A stretch of DNA of 64,000 bases from Hyphomonadaceae bacterium BL14 (GCA_027627705.1 CP091242.1:174076-238075), one strand, 5' to 3'; shown: positions 34,940 through 44,365, counted from the first letter of the stretch. Made by a program: numbers and translations. Notes: generated by a model from the sequence alone, not told the origin.

Positions 34940-36232
34940 ATGAACATCCTCATCATCGGGTCGGGCGGGCGCGAGCATGCGCTGGCCTGGAAGATCGCCC
35001 AGAGCCCTCTGACGGAGGTGGTCTGGTGCGCGCCGGGCAGTCCGGCCATGGACCAGATCGGCCCGTGCTTCGATGTGGCCGCCGACGATGTGAAGGGGCT
35101 GCACGATCTGGCGCTGCAGCTGGAGCCGGACCTCATCGTGATCGGTCCCGAGGCGCCGCTGGCGGGCGGGCTCGCCGACGGGTTGCGGGCGCGCGGATTT
35201 GATGTGTTCGGCCCGGGCGCCGAGGGCGCGAAGCTGGAAGCGTCGAAGGGTTTTGCCAAGGATTTCATGGCGCGTCTCGGCGTGCCGACCGCGATGTACC
35301 GCAAAGTGACCGATCTTGTCTCCGCGCGCGCGTTTTTTGACTCGCTCCCGCCGCCTTATGTCATCAAGGCGGACGGTCTGGCAGGGGGCAAGGGTGTGGT
35401 CATAGCGCCAGATGTCGACACCGCTATCCACGAAGCCGGGGCGATGTTGTCCGGCAAATTCAGTGGCGCGGGCACCGAGCTTGTCCTCGAGGAATTCATG
35501 CACGGCGAGGAGGCGAGCGTGTTCGTCCTCACCGACGGCGTCAACCGTCTGACCCTGCCCGCCTGCCAGGATCACAAGCGGCTTCTGGATGGCGATGAGG
35601 GCCCGAACACAGGCGGCATGGGCGCCTACGCCCCCGCCCCGATGATGACGCCGGAGCTCCTCAAAGAGGTGGACGAATCCATCGCTGCGCCGATCATTGA
35701 TGCCATGGCGCAGGCCGGTTTCCCTTATCAGGGCGTCTTGTATATCGGGCTGATGATCACGCCGGAGGGGCCAAAAGTCGTTGAATTCAATGTGCGTTTT
35801 GGCGATCCTGAATGTCAGGTGCTGATGATGAGCCTGGCCGATGACATCGTCCAGGCCCTGCTCGCCTGCGCGACGGGGGGCATGCCCGCGCGCGATTTCG
35901 CCCGGCTCCTGCCGCAGCTCGACGAGGCGCGCCCGGCAGCCTGTGTGGTGATGGCCAGCCAGGGCTATCCGGCGTCTTACGAAAAAGGTTCGGTGATCAA
36001 GGGACTTAAGGCGGCCGGCGCGGTGGAGGGCGTGATGGTGTTTCACGCCGGAACCGGCGTCAACGATGAGGGCGAATGGATCGCCGCCGGCGGGCGTGTG
36101 CTGACGATCACCGCGGCGGGCGACACGCTGGAACAGGCCGTGTCGCGCGCCTATGAGGCGGTTGATCTCATCGACTGGCCGCAAGGCGTGCACCGCCGCG
36201 ACATCGCCTGGCGCGCGCTGGCGCCAGGCTAA
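34940..36232 (+). CDS. purD: Phosphoribosylamine-glycine ligase
   Basis: Catalyses the ATP-dependent joining of 5-phosphoribosylamine and glycine to GAR, step 2 of purine synthesis. The 430-residue protein begins MNILIIGSGGREHALAWKIA, has the ATP-grasp core with YVIKADGLAGGKGVVIAPD, and the metal-binding region DEGPNTGGMGAYAP. Ribosome site CGGAG. It ends 9 bp from the stop of the convergent ClpP-like gene, and its upstream gap of about 200 bp holds the low-GC HEPN promoter. Confidence 0.96.
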   Translation: MNILIIGSGGREHALAWKIAQSPLTEVVWCAPGSPAMDQIGPCFDVAADDVKGLHDLALQLEPDLIVIGPEAPLAGGLADGLRARGFDVFGPGAEGAKLEASKGFAKDFMARLGVPTAMYRKVTDLVSARAFFDSLPPPYVIKADGLAGGKGVVIAPDVDTAIHEAGAMLSGKFSGAGTELVLEEFMHGEEASVFVLTDGVNRLTLPACQDHKRLLDGDEGPNTGGMGAYAPAPMMTPELLKEVDESIAAPIIDAMAQAGFPYQGVLYIGLMITPEGPKVVEFNVRFGDPECQVLMMSLADDIVQALLACATGGMPARDFARLLPQLDEARPAACVVMASQGYPASYEKGSVIKGLKAAGAVEGVMVFHAGTGVNDEGEWIAAGGRVLTITAAGDTLEQAVSRAYEAVDLIDWPQGVHRRDIAWRALAPG

Positions 36233-36241
36233 GCCCTTAAT

Positions 36242-36871
36242 TTACCGCTTGATTTCGTCCTGGCGCGAGACGATTTTGTGGCATAGCCCGTACTCCACTG
36301 CGCCCTTGGCGGTCAGCCAGAAATCGCGGTCGGTGTCTTCCTCGATGCGGGACAAAGGCTGGCCGGTGGCGTCGGCGAAAATATGGTTCAGCCGGTCGCG
36401 CATCATGCGCATCTCGCGCACCTGGATCTCGATATCGCTGGCCGGTCCGCCTGCGCCGCCCGAGGGTTGGTGCAGGAGGAAGCGGGTATTGGGCAGGCAG
36501 TAGCGGTCTTCCTTGTCGGCCGCCACGAAGATCAGCGCGCCTGCACTCGCCACCCAGCCCGTGCCCAGCACGATCACACGCGGTTTCACGAACTTCATCG
36601 TGTCGTGGATCATGTCGCCTGATTCCACATGGCCGCCGGGCGAGGAGATCACCATCAGAATGGGGTCATCGCTCTTGGCCGCCAGGGCGAACAGCTGGGC
36701 GCACACGCTGCGCGCCACCTTGTCGTTGATGCCGCCGGTGATCAGGATGGTGCGGCTTTCAAACAGCGCCTTGCCGACATAATCGCTGGTCTGGGGCGCG
36801 TTCTTGTCCTCGCGCTCGTCCTCATCTTCGTCATCATTGCGAATCAGGCGGTCATCGAACGCGTAGGCCAT
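36242..36871 (-). CDS. ClpP-family serine protease, paralogue with acidic N-terminus
   Basis: A 209-residue ClpP homologue with an intact catalytic triad: Ser109 in GWVASAGAL, His134 in RFLLHQPSGG, Asp183 in DTDRDFW. It probably forms a tetradecameric barrel fed by a Clp ATPase, but no clpX or clpA is adjacent. Instead of the usual processed propeptide it has an acidic segment (NDDEDEDEREDKN, residues 12-24), and the active-site stretch differs from the housekeeping GMAASMGAF, so this looks like a second, specialised ClpP. The ATG at 36871 has GAGGA six bases upstream; a TTG two codons earlier is less good. Confidence 0.88.
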   Translation of the reverse strand: MAYAFDDRLIRNDDEDEDEREDKNAPQTSDYVGKALFESRTILITGGINDKVARSVCAQLFALAAKSDDPILMVISSPGGHVESGDMIHDTMKFVKPRVIVLGTGWVASAGALIFVAADKEDRYCLPNTRFLLHQPSGGAGGPASDIEIQVREMRMMRDRLNHIFADATGQPLSRIEEDTDRDFWLTAKGAVEYGLCHKIVSRQDEIKR

Positions 36872-36966
36872 GGCCAATCCTCGTCATATCAGGAGTGCGC
36901 ACCCGCTGCCGGGCACCAAGAACTTTGATGGAAAGCCTAGGCTGCACGTTCCGGTCCGGCAAGGCG

Positions 36967-37701
36967 TCAGCCCAGCGCTTCCAGCTGGCCGCGCAGGTAG
37001 TCCAGAAAGGCCTGGTCACGGCCGCGCGCCACCAGCACCACGCCGCGGCGCAAGGTTCCGCCATCATCCTCGAACCAGGGATAGGAGCCGAAGGAGACTT
37101 CCGGATGCTCCCCGGCCAGCGCTCCCAGCGCCTGCGCGATATCCCCCTCGCGCACGTCTTCCAGGCGCACCGACACCGTATGAGTGACCGGCCCGCCCTC
37201 AATCCGGTGCGCCACATCCTCCAGCATGCCGCGGGTGATCTTCGGGACGCCCGCCATCACGAACACATTCTCGATCTGAAAGCCCGGCGCGCCGGTCACC
37301 GGATTGTTGATCAGGCTTGCGCCCACAGGGATTCGCGCCATGCGCAGGCGGGCGTCGGTGATCTGCGTCCCGGAGCGCGCATACCAGTGCTCCAGGATTT
37401 TGCGGGCATCCTCACGCACATCGATGGTGCGCCCGAAGGCGACGGCCATGGCGTCGGCGGTGATGTCATCATGGGTGGGTCCTATCCCCCCTGTGGTGAA
37501 AACATAATCATACGCCGCTGACAGGGCGCGCACCGCCGCTATGATCGCATCCTGATCGTCCGCCACCACCCGCGCTTCCTTGACCGGCACGCCCAGCGGC
37601 TGCAAAAACTCGGCGATCTGCTTCAGGTTGGCGTCCTGGGTGCGTCCAGACAGAATCTCGTCCCCGATCAACAGGACCGCTGCGCTGACATCGGACTTCA
37701 T
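36967..37701 (-). CDS. CinA N-terminal/molybdopterin-binding domain protein
   Basis: A 244-residue protein containing the MoCF/CinA N-terminal domain (VLLIGDEILSGRTQDAN near the start, TTGGIGPTHDDIT about residue 80). It lacks the C-terminal PncC-type nicotinamide deamidase domain of full-length CinA, so it is the short form common in Alphaproteobacteria. The long form acts in NAD repair or competence; the role of the short form is not certain (pyrophosphatase activity has been proposed for the domain). GAGGA precedes the ATG. It is divergent from sfsA, about 70 bp away. Confidence 0.88.
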   Translation of the reverse strand: MKSDVSAAVLLIGDEILSGRTQDANLKQIAEFLQPLGVPVKEARVVADDQDAIIAAVRALSAAYDYVFTTGGIGPTHDDITADAMAVAFGRTIDVREDARKILEHWYARSGTQITDARLRMARIPVGASLINNPVTGAPGFQIENVFVMAGVPKITRGMLEDVAHRIEGGPVTHTVSVRLEDVREGDIAQALGALAGEHPEVSFGSYPWFEDDGGTLRRGVVLVARGRDQAFLDYLRGQLEALG

Positions 37702-37772
37702 GACACCATCCTCACTTGCCGGGATCGGGCAGGGGATTATGGTCCGCCTGTCCCGCTGCGCCAGAGCCGATC

Positions 37773-38471
37773 ATGCAATTGCCGCCCCTGACTGAAGCCC
37801 GATTGCTGCGCCGTTACAAGCGCTTCCTGGCGGACGTGGAGATTCCGGGCCAGGGGCTGACAGTCGTGCACTGCCCCAATCCCGGGGCCATGACGGGCCT
37901 GGCGCTGCGCGGGGCGCGTTGCTGGCTGTCTCATCATGAAAGTCCGGCACGCAAGCTTGCCTGGACGCTGGAGATCGTCGAGGCCGATGACGCGCTGGTG
38001 GGCATCAACACCAACACACCCAACGCCCTGGCTGAAGAAGCGATCCGCTCCGGCGTGATTGAAGAGCTGGCGGGCTATGACTCCATCCGGCGCGAGGCGG
38101 CGGCGGGGGAGGCCTCCCGGCTGGATTTCCTGCTCACGGGCGAGGCCTGGCCGCGCACCTGGGTCGAGGTGAAGAACGTCCACCTGATGCGCCAGCCGGG
38201 ACTGGCCGAGTTTCCCGACAGCGTCACGGCGCGCGGTGCCAAACACCTTACCGAGCTGGCGTCTCTGGCGCGCAAGGGCGAGCGGGCGGTGCAGCTCTTC
38301 ATCATCCAGCGCGGCGACTGCAACCGCCTCATGCCCGCCGCCGATATCGATCCCGCCTATGCAGCAGCGCTCAAGGCAGCGCATGGGGACGGGGTGGAAG
38401 TGCTGGCCTATGCCTGCGAGATCACGCTGGAGACGATCACCGTGACGCGCGCGATCGAGGTGGTCCTGTGA
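37773..38471 (+). CDS. sfsA: DNA-binding protein SfsA (sugar fermentation stimulation homologue)
   Basis: A 232-residue SfsA family protein, related to restriction-endonuclease-fold nucleases and known as a nonspecific DNA-binding protein that stimulates maltose metabolism in E. coli. Recognisable stretches are LLRRYKRFLADVE, HCPNPGAMTGL, and RLDFLL...WVEVKNVHL, the last holding the D-x(n)-E-x-K nuclease-like triad. The start at 37773 gives the family N-terminus; the frame open upstream is not conserved. The last base pairs overlap the thioesterase GTG start, so translation is coupled. Confidence 0.93.
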   Translation: MQLPPLTEARLLRRYKRFLADVEIPGQGLTVVHCPNPGAMTGLALRGARCWLSHHESPARKLAWTLEIVEADDALVGINTNTPNALAEEAIRSGVIEELAGYDSIRREAAAGEASRLDFLLTGEAWPRTWVEVKNVHLMRQPGLAEFPDSVTARGAKHLTELASLARKGERAVQLFIIQRGDCNRLMPAADIDPAYAAALKAAHGDGVEVLAYACEITLETITVTRAIEVVL

Positions 38472-38944
38472 CCGCCTGGGATCTGCCGTCACCGTTCATC
38501 CATCGCATCACCGCGCAGGCGGGCGATATCGACATTTTCGGGCACGCCAATAACGCGGCCTATCTGCGATGGGCGGACGAGACTGCCTGGGCGCACTGGG
38601 AGGCGGACGGGCTGACGCGTCAGCACTGTCTGGACGCGGATCGTGGTATGGCAATCGTGCGCACCGAAGCCGACTATCTTGGCCATATCCGCGCGGCTGA
38701 GGCGCTCGATTGCGCAGTCTGGATCGCGCAATCCGACGGGCGGTTGCGGGCCGAACGCTGGTATCAGTTCCGCCGTGGCGCGACAGGCGAGACAGTGTTC
38801 CGGGCCGTGACGAAGCTCGTCTGCTTCCAGCTCTCCACCGGCCGGCCCGCGCGCATGACGGGGCCGTTCGCGGCGCATTACGCGGTGCCGGAGCCGGAAC
38901 TGGCCGCTGCCGCCGGCGCATTCATGACGCATTTGACACGTTGA
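38468..38944 (+). CDS. Acyl-CoA thioesterase, 4-hydroxybenzoyl-CoA type
   Basis: A 158-residue hotdog-fold thioesterase. The family motif is GDIDIFGHANNAAYLRWADE, near residues 17-36, with its catalytic Asp and His/Asn pair. It should hydrolyse an acyl-CoA (YbgC/FcbC-like) in the cytoplasm, substrate unknown. It begins with GTG that overlaps the sfsA stop codon by three bases, so the two genes form one unit. Confidence 0.88.
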   Translation: MTAWDLPSPFIHRITAQAGDIDIFGHANNAAYLRWADETAWAHWEADGLTRQHCLDADRGMAIVRTEADYLGHIRAAEALDCAVWIAQSDGRLRAERWYQFRRGATGETVFRAVTKLVCFQLSTGRPARMTGPFAAHYAVPEPELAAAAGAFMTHLTR

Positions 38945-39002
38945 GACCGGCGCGTGCCTGCCTATAGTGCGCGCGAATTGAACATGCCTTGGAGGGGTGG
39001 TC

Positions 39003-40589
39003 GTGCGTAAAGTCTTTATCTGCGCTGCAGTTTTGGCAGTTTCGGCCTGTTCGGTCAGCCAGGAGCCGGCCCGTCCGGCTCTGGAGGTGACCCCCGGTGC
39101 CATCGAGGCGCATATCCGCTTTCTGGCTGATGATCATATGGAAGGCCGCGAGGCCGGATCACGTGGCTATGCGCTGGCCACCAATTATGTCGAAGCGCAA
39201 TACCGCCTGATCGGGCTGGAGCCCGGCGGACTTGAAGGCTATCGCGCGGCCGTGCCGCTGCAGACCCTGACACCGCTGCCCGAGCAGGCCGAGATGCGCA
39301 TTGATGGCACCGCCATGGTGCCGGGTGACGACTTCATCGTCGGGGCCCATCCCGCCCATGGCCATAGCACGGTGGAAGCCGGAGCCGTATTCGTAGGCTA
39401 CGGCCTTGTCGCGCCGGGTCTGGGCCTGGATGCCTATGACGGGCTGGATCTTGATGGCCGGATCGCGGTTGTGCTGGCCGGAACCCCGGCAGGCTTGCCG
39501 TCCGACGTGGCCGCCCACCTCAATAATCCGCGCACCAAGGCCGAATTTGCCGCGCAGGCCGGGGCGGTGGGGCTCATCGTGATCCCCGCCGAAGGCCTGA
39601 CCCGCTGGTCCTTCCGCCGCATGGCCCCGATGGCGGGCCGGCCCTCCATGACCACCGCTGCCGCCGCAGCGCCGGAACAGATCCGCGTCATCGCGTCCGT
39701 TTCCGATGAGACCGCGGCACAATTGTTTGCCCGCGCTCCGCAGGATTTCGAAACGATGGTGGCGGCGGCCCGCAATGGCGACGCGCTGACGGGGTTTGAT
39801 CTGGGCGTCTCTGTAGCCCTGTCTCAGGGCACGGCGCGCGAAACCATCCATGATGACAATGTGGTGGGCGTGCTGCCGGGCAGCGACCCGGCGTTAGCCA
39901 ATGAGGCGGTAATCGTCACCGCGCACCTGGATCACACCGGCATCTGCCGCCCGATGGAGGACGATTCCATCTGCAATGGCGCGCTGGACAATGCGTCAGG
40001 CATCTCGGTGATGCTGGAGACAGCGCGTGCGCTGGCATCAGGCCCGCGCCCGGCGCGCCCGGTCGTGTTCATCGCTCTGGCGGCCGAGGAAAAGGGCCTG
40101 CTGGGTGCCGCTCACATCGCGTCCAACCCGACCCCGGCCATGGGCCGCATGGCGGCGAACGTCAATCTCGACATGCCGGTCATCCTCTATGAGTTCAACG
40201 ACATGATCGCGTTTGGCGCCGAGCACTCCACGCTGGGCCCGATCGCAGAGGCCGCGGCAAGCAGCCGCAATGTGCGCCTGTCGCCCGATCCCATCCCGGA
40301 GCAATCCCTGTTCGTGCGATCGGACCATTATCACTTTGTGCGCGCCGGCGTGCCCTCGCTTTTCCTGATGACGGGCTTCTCCAGCCCCGATGAGGCCGAT
40401 GACGAGGGGCGCGGTTTCCTCGGTTTCCTCAGCGGCAATTATCACCAGCCCGGCGACGATCTCAGCCAGCCGCTGCGCTTCGACCAGGGTGCGAAATTCG
40501 CCAATATCAACCTGGCCATTATCCAGGCCATTGCGAACGCGCCGGAGGCCCCGCGCTGGAATGCGGACAGCTTCTTCGCAGGCGAGTAG
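39003..40589 (+). CDS. M28 family zinc peptidase, lipoprotein
   Basis: A 528-residue M28 peptidase, related to the gene at 5987-7729 but distinct in sequence. With GTG at 39003 the N-terminus is a lipoprotein signal (VRKVFICAAVLAVSAC), and GGAGG lies about 8 bases upstream; a GTG two codons earlier would overlap that site. Zinc-site motifs run in order: VTAHLDHTGI, GALDNASGIS, AAEEKGLLGA, NLDMPV and NYHQPGDDL. A PA-like region precedes the catalytic domain. Two Cys flank the first metal residues (ICRPMEDDSICN) and may form a disulfide. The likely role is periplasmic aminopeptidase. Confidence 0.92.
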   Translation: MRKVFICAAVLAVSACSVSQEPARPALEVTPGAIEAHIRFLADDHMEGREAGSRGYALATNYVEAQYRLIGLEPGGLEGYRAAVPLQTLTPLPEQAEMRIDGTAMVPGDDFIVGAHPAHGHSTVEAGAVFVGYGLVAPGLGLDAYDGLDLDGRIAVVLAGTPAGLPSDVAAHLNNPRTKAEFAAQAGAVGLIVIPAEGLTRWSFRRMAPMAGRPSMTTAAAAAPEQIRVIASVSDETAAQLFARAPQDFETMVAAARNGDALTGFDLGVSVALSQGTARETIHDDNVVGVLPGSDPALANEAVIVTAHLDHTGICRPMEDDSICNGALDNASGISVMLETARALASGPRPARPVVFIALAAEEKGLLGAAHIASNPTPAMGRMAANVNLDMPVILYEFNDMIAFGAEHSTLGPIAEAAASSRNVRLSPDPIPEQSLFVRSDHYHFVRAGVPSLFLMTGFSSPDEADDEGRGFLGFLSGNYHQPGDDLSQPLRFDQGAKFANINLAIIQAIANAPEAPRWNADSFFAGE

Positions 40590-40658
40590 CGGCGCTACCG
40601 GTTCCCTCAGCCCTCGCTTTTGAGTATATCAGCGCCACACAAAGTGGAGCCTGAACGC

Positions 40659-41501
40659 GTGAACGACGGCGGACTGGATATCGATCTGGACTTGGACCTG
40701 GACGCTGCACCGCGGCGCGACGGTCAGATCAAGCGGCATGCGCCGGCTGATTTCGAAGGCATGCGCAAGGCTGGCCGGCTGGCCGCGTCGGCGCTGGACA
40801 TGCTGGTCGATCATGTGCGGCCCGGCGTCACCACCGAGGCGCTGGATAATCTGGTGCGCACGTATTTCCTGGAGCATGGTGCCAAGCCGGCGACCCTGTT
40901 TTACAAGGGCTACACCAAGTCCAGCTGTACCTCGATCAACCACGTGGTTTGCCACGGTATTCCCAACGAGAAGCCGCTCAAAGACGGGGATATCGTCAAT
41001 ATCGATGTCACCTGCATTCTCGATGGCTGGCATGGCGACACCAGCCGGATGTTTCCGGTGGGCGAGGTGCGCCGCAAGGCCGAGCGCCTGGTGGAAGTGA
41101 CCTATGAGGCCATGATGCGCGGCATCGCCATAATCCGCCCCGGTGCCACGTTTGGCGATATTGGCTGGGCGATCCAGTCCTTCGCCGAAAGCCAGCGCTG
41201 CTCCGTGGTGCGCGATTTCTGCGGCCATGGTATCGGGCGGCTGTTCCACGATGCGCCGAATGTGCTGCACTTTGGCGAGGCCGGTTACGGTCCGGTGCTC
41301 GAAGAAGGCATGTTCTTCACCGTCGAGCCCATGCTCAACGCGGGCAAGTCGGGCGTGAAAGTGTTGTCGGACGGCTGGACAGCGGTGACCCGCGACAAGT
41401 CCCTGTCCGCCCAGTTCGAGCACACGGTCGGCGTGACGGCGGACGGGGTGGAAATTTTCACGCGCTCGCCCAAAGGTCTCGACTGCCCGCCCTGGCGCTA
41501 G
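40659..41501 (+). CDS. map: Type I methionine aminopeptidase
   Basis: Removes the initiator Met from nascent proteins. The metal ligands and catalytic His are all present: VCHGIPNE, IVNIDVTCILDGWHGDTSR, CGHGIGRLFH, FFTVEPML and AQFEHTVGV. The GTG at 40659 with GGAG about 9 bases upstream gives 280 residues; a TTG at 40620 would add 13. The N-terminal extension contains an acidic Asp-Leu repeat (DIDLDLDLD) absent from E. coli MAP, of unknown role. A second map may exist elsewhere, since alphaproteobacteria often carry more than one. Confidence 0.95.
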   Translation: MNDGGLDIDLDLDLDAAPRRDGQIKRHAPADFEGMRKAGRLAASALDMLVDHVRPGVTTEALDNLVRTYFLEHGAKPATLFYKGYTKSSCTSINHVVCHGIPNEKPLKDGDIVNIDVTCILDGWHGDTSRMFPVGEVRRKAERLVEVTYEAMMRGIAIIRPGATFGDIGWAIQSFAESQRCSVVRDFCGHGIGRLFHDAPNVLHFGEAGYGPVLEEGMFFTVEPMLNAGKSGVKVLSDGWTAVTRDKSLSAQFEHTVGVTADGVEIFTRSPKGLDCPPWR

Positions 41502-41523
41502 GCGTCTTTCACAGACACACGTC

Positions 41524-41550
41524 CGGGCGGAGCGCCAAGCACTCCGCCCG
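41524..41550. terminator. Hairpin between convergent map and crystallin-like genes
   Basis: CGGGCGGAG and CTCCGCCCG form a perfect 9-bp stem with a 9-base loop in the 58-bp gap between two convergent genes. No T-run follows on either strand, so it would act as a bidirectional, weak terminator or a 3'-end stabiliser. Confidence 0.5.
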
Positions 41551-41559
41551 TAACCTGTC

Positions 41560-42492
41560 CTAGTATGTGCAAAGCACGTCGATCAGAACCGTCCCGCCCT
41601 GCTGGCGGCGGTTGTCACCCAGGTGAATAACCGGTCCACGCCAGGGCTCCGAGGAGAACCAGGTTGCCCGGCGCATGCCGGCGCGCTGACACATCTGGTC
41701 TGCTGCAGGCTGACCACATAGTGATCCGGGTGTGATGCAGGCGGCCACCGCTGCGCCCTGGGTTTCGGGGCGCGCGTAGAAGCGCGACGACACCCCTTGC
41801 GTTGCCCCGTCAATACCGCCTGGGTAGGCACCCCAGCCTGGAGCGCCGCCGCCCCAGCCGGGATCGGGTTGGCTGTGGGGCAGGCCGTCCGGTGTGGCGG
41901 AGCTGATAATGCCCTGCATGCGGAACCGGGCGAGATCGCCGCTATTGCGGTCCAGCTCCACGCAGCGTCCCCGGTAACTGGCGTGTTCGCACAGCGTCCA
42001 GCTGCCCGAATGCACCTCCACCGAGCGCGCCATGTCATTGAAATTGATCCGGGTGAAATTGTCTTCTGGCCGCGTCAGCGTCACAGCGCGCCCTGTATAG
42101 TCGGGGCCGGACCAGAAGGTGACACCCTGGCGCGAATCCGGGCGCTGGCGGTGGACGGCGCGCACCGAGCTGATCTGGCTGTTCAGCCGCCCCGTGAACT
42201 GTGCGACATCGCTGGTCAGCGACACACATGTCCCGCGATAGTCGGCATGCTCGCACACATCCCACTGGCCGCCCTCGACCCGGGCTGAACTGGCTCGGTC
42301 ATTGAAGTCGATCCACGCGAAATTGGGCGCGTCACCATCAATCCGGATTGAGCGGCCCTGGAAATTGGCATGCTCATAGAGGACGATGGCCGGCCGGTCC
42401 GGGCCGCGTCCCCCCCTCTGGGCATCAGCTGCGCTGGTCGCGGCGAACACCACAGCAGCGGCTGCGGCGCAAAGGCGCATGAGTGTGAACAT
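41560..42492 (-). CDS. Exported beta/gamma-crystallin family protein
   Basis: A 310-residue secreted protein with a signal peptide (MFTLMRLCAAAAAVVFAATSAADAQ) and four Greek-key segments in two pairs: YEHANFQGRSIRI, CEHADYRGTCVSL, WSGPDYTGRAVTL and CEHASYRGRCVEL. Bacterial beta/gamma-crystallins often bind Ca2+ and stabilise extracellular structures. Whether the (N/D)(N/D)x(S/T)S calcium motif is kept is doubtful: FNDRASS (first domain) is close, FNDMARS (second) is weaker. A C-terminal Cys-containing region (about residue 215 onward) is not recognised. AGGAGAG precedes the ATG. Confidence 0.82.
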   Translation of the reverse strand: MFTLMRLCAAAAAVVFAATSAADAQRGGRGPDRPAIVLYEHANFQGRSIRIDGDAPNFAWIDFNDRASSARVEGGQWDVCEHADYRGTCVSLTSDVAQFTGRLNSQISSVRAVHRQRPDSRQGVTFWSGPDYTGRAVTLTRPEDNFTRINFNDMARSVEVHSGSWTLCEHASYRGRCVELDRNSGDLARFRMQGIISSATPDGLPHSQPDPGWGGGAPGWGAYPGGIDGATQGVSSRFYARPETQGAAVAACITPGSLCGQPAADQMCQRAGMRRATWFSSEPWRGPVIHLGDNRRQQGGTVLIDVLCTY

Positions 42493-42598
42493 GATCGCTC
42501 TCCTGTCTGGTCAACAGGCGCGAGCAAGCCCCAGCCCCCTTGAACGGAAGGTGAATTCGCTTTCAGGCAAGCGTTCATGTCAATCAGGCTGACCGGCT

Positions 42599-44365
42599 TC
42601 AATACCCTTGCGCGGCACCGTCCGTGCGCATTTCGGTGGCACCGTGCAGGACGCCGGTGCGCGGGTCGCGCCAGATCGCCTGATAGCCGCCGAACGACCG
42701 GTCGCCGTCGCGGATGACATGGCCGCGTGCTTCCAGCGCGGCGCGCACATCGTCCGGCATACCGCGTTCGACGAAGACTTCGCCCCTGCCGGCCTCATCG
42801 CCAATGCGGCCAACCTCCGAGCTGGACCCGTCATGACGCCAGCGCGCGGTGTCGCCCGCCTCCTGCACGTTCAGGCCGAAATCGATCATATTGACGAGGA
42901 TCTGCACATGGCCCTGAGGCTGCATGGAGCCGCCCATGACGCCAAAGCTCATCACCCCCTGGCCGTCGCGCGTCACCATGGCCGGGATGATGGTGTGGAA
43001 GGGCAGCTTGCCCGGCGCGTAGGCGTTGGGGCGGTCAGGATCCAGGCTGAACAGCTCGCCGCGGTTCTGCAGCATGAAACCCAGCCCGTCCGGCACCAGG
43101 CCGGAGCCCATGCCGCGGAAGTTTGACTGGATCAGCGACACCATCATGCCGCTGGAATCGGCCACGGTCAGATAGGTGGTGTCGGCGGTCTCCAGGATCG
43201 CCGGATCGCCGTGGGACACGGTTTCCATCGCCCGGTCCATGGAGATCAGGGCGCGGCGCGTATCGGCATACTCATCTGTGAGCAGGGCGCGCGCGTCGAT
43301 GTCCATGAAGTCCGGGTCGGCGTAGAAGCGGGCCCGGTCCTCGAACGCCAGGCGCTTGGCCTCGATCATCACATGCAGGGCGTCGGCGCTCATGAAGCCC
43401 ATGCCGGCGAGGTCGTAATCCTCCAGAATGTTGAGCATCTGAAGCGCGGCAATCCCCTGACCCTGGGGCGGCAATTCCCACACATCATATCCGCGGTAAT
43501 TCACGCTCAGCGGTTCGACCCAGTCCGACCGGTGCGCCGCCAGATCCTCAGCGCTCAGCCAGCCGCCTATCCGGCGCATATACCTGTCGATAGACTGCGC
43601 AATCTCGCCTTCGTAATACGCGTCGCGGCCGCCCTCGGCGAGCAGGCGGTAGGTGCGCGCAAGATCGCGGTTGCGGAAGATTTCGCCCTCCACCGGGGCG
43701 GCGCCGTCGGGCGTGTAGTAGGTGGCGCGCGCGTTCGCCAACTCCTCGATCTGCCCGTTGGCGTGGCGCTGTTCGAGGATGCGCATATTGCGCGCCCAGT
43801 AGAAGGCGATGGTCTTGGAGACCGGGAAACCGTCCTCGGCATAGCCAATCGCCGGGGCGAGCACTTCGCTCATCGGCAGCCGCCCGAAGCGCTCGTGCAG
43901 CGAGAACCAACCGTCGACAGTACCGGGGACAGAGACCGCCATGGCACCCAGCGGCGGAATCGCACCCGCTTCGCCCGAGCGCTCCAGAACCGTCTCATAG
44001 CTGAGCGACATCGGCGAGCGCCCGGCCGCGTTCAGCCCGTGCACCTCGCCGGTCTCCGGGTCCCAGACAATGGCGAACAAATCCCCGCCAATGCCATTGC
44101 CGGTCGGCTCCATCAGGCCCAGCGCCGCATTGGCCGCTATGGCGGCATCCACGGCGCTGCCGCCCGCTTTGAGGATATCCAGTGCCACTTGTGTGGCGAG
44201 AGGCTGGGCAGTGGCGGCCATGCCGTTGCGCGCGATGACGGGCGAGCGTCCGGCGAAATGATCGCCTGTTACACGTTCGCCGGGATAGAAGGTCTGAGCG
44301 CTGGCCAGATCGCCGAATATGGAAAAACTCATGGCGGCGGCTCCGGCGGCGATGATGCGGATCAT
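42599..44365 (-). CDS. ggt: Gamma-glutamyltransferase
   Basis: A 588-residue periplasmic or exported N-terminal-nucleophile hydrolase that cleaves the gamma-glutamyl bond of glutathione and peptides. An N-terminal signal peptide ends LASAQ. The substrate pocket Arg lies in NAAGRSP, and the autoprocessing site with the nucleophile Thr is DTTYLTVAD, about residue 396; the GSGG-like oxyanion sequence (GVMGGSMQPQGH) is in the small subunit. Ribosome site GAGGAG. An AsmA gene is upstream on the same strand, about 95 bp away, so co-transcription is possible but not close. Confidence 0.94.
   Translation of the reverse strand: MIRIIAAGAAAMSFSIFGDLASAQTFYPGERVTGDHFAGRSPVIARNGMAATAQPLATQVALDILKAGGSAVDAAIAANAALGLMEPTGNGIGGDLFAIVWDPETGEVHGLNAAGRSPMSLSYETVLERSGEAGAIPPLGAMAVSVPGTVDGWFSLHERFGRLPMSEVLAPAIGYAEDGFPVSKTIAFYWARNMRILEQRHANGQIEELANARATYYTPDGAAPVEGEIFRNRDLARTYRLLAEGGRDAYYEGEIAQSIDRYMRRIGGWLSAEDLAAHRSDWVEPLSVNYRGYDVWELPPQGQGIAALQMLNILEDYDLAGMGFMSADALHVMIEAKRLAFEDRARFYADPDFMDIDARALLTDEYADTRRALISMDRAMETVSHGDPAILETADTTYLTVADSSGMMVSLIQSNFRGMGSGLVPDGLGFMLQNRGELFSLDPDRPNAYAPGKLPFHTIIPAMVTRDGQGVMSFGVMGGSMQPQGHVQILVNMIDFGLNVQEAGDTARWRHDGSSSEVGRIGDEAGRGEVFVERGMPDDVRAALEARGHVIRDGDRSFGGYQAIWRDPRTGVLHGATEMRTDGAAQGY

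Noticed and set aside
40659..40710. Asp-Leu repeat at the map N-terminus as a separate regulatory element
   Set aside because: It is a short, in-frame low-complexity extension with a clear ribosome site in front; nothing suggests a separate function.
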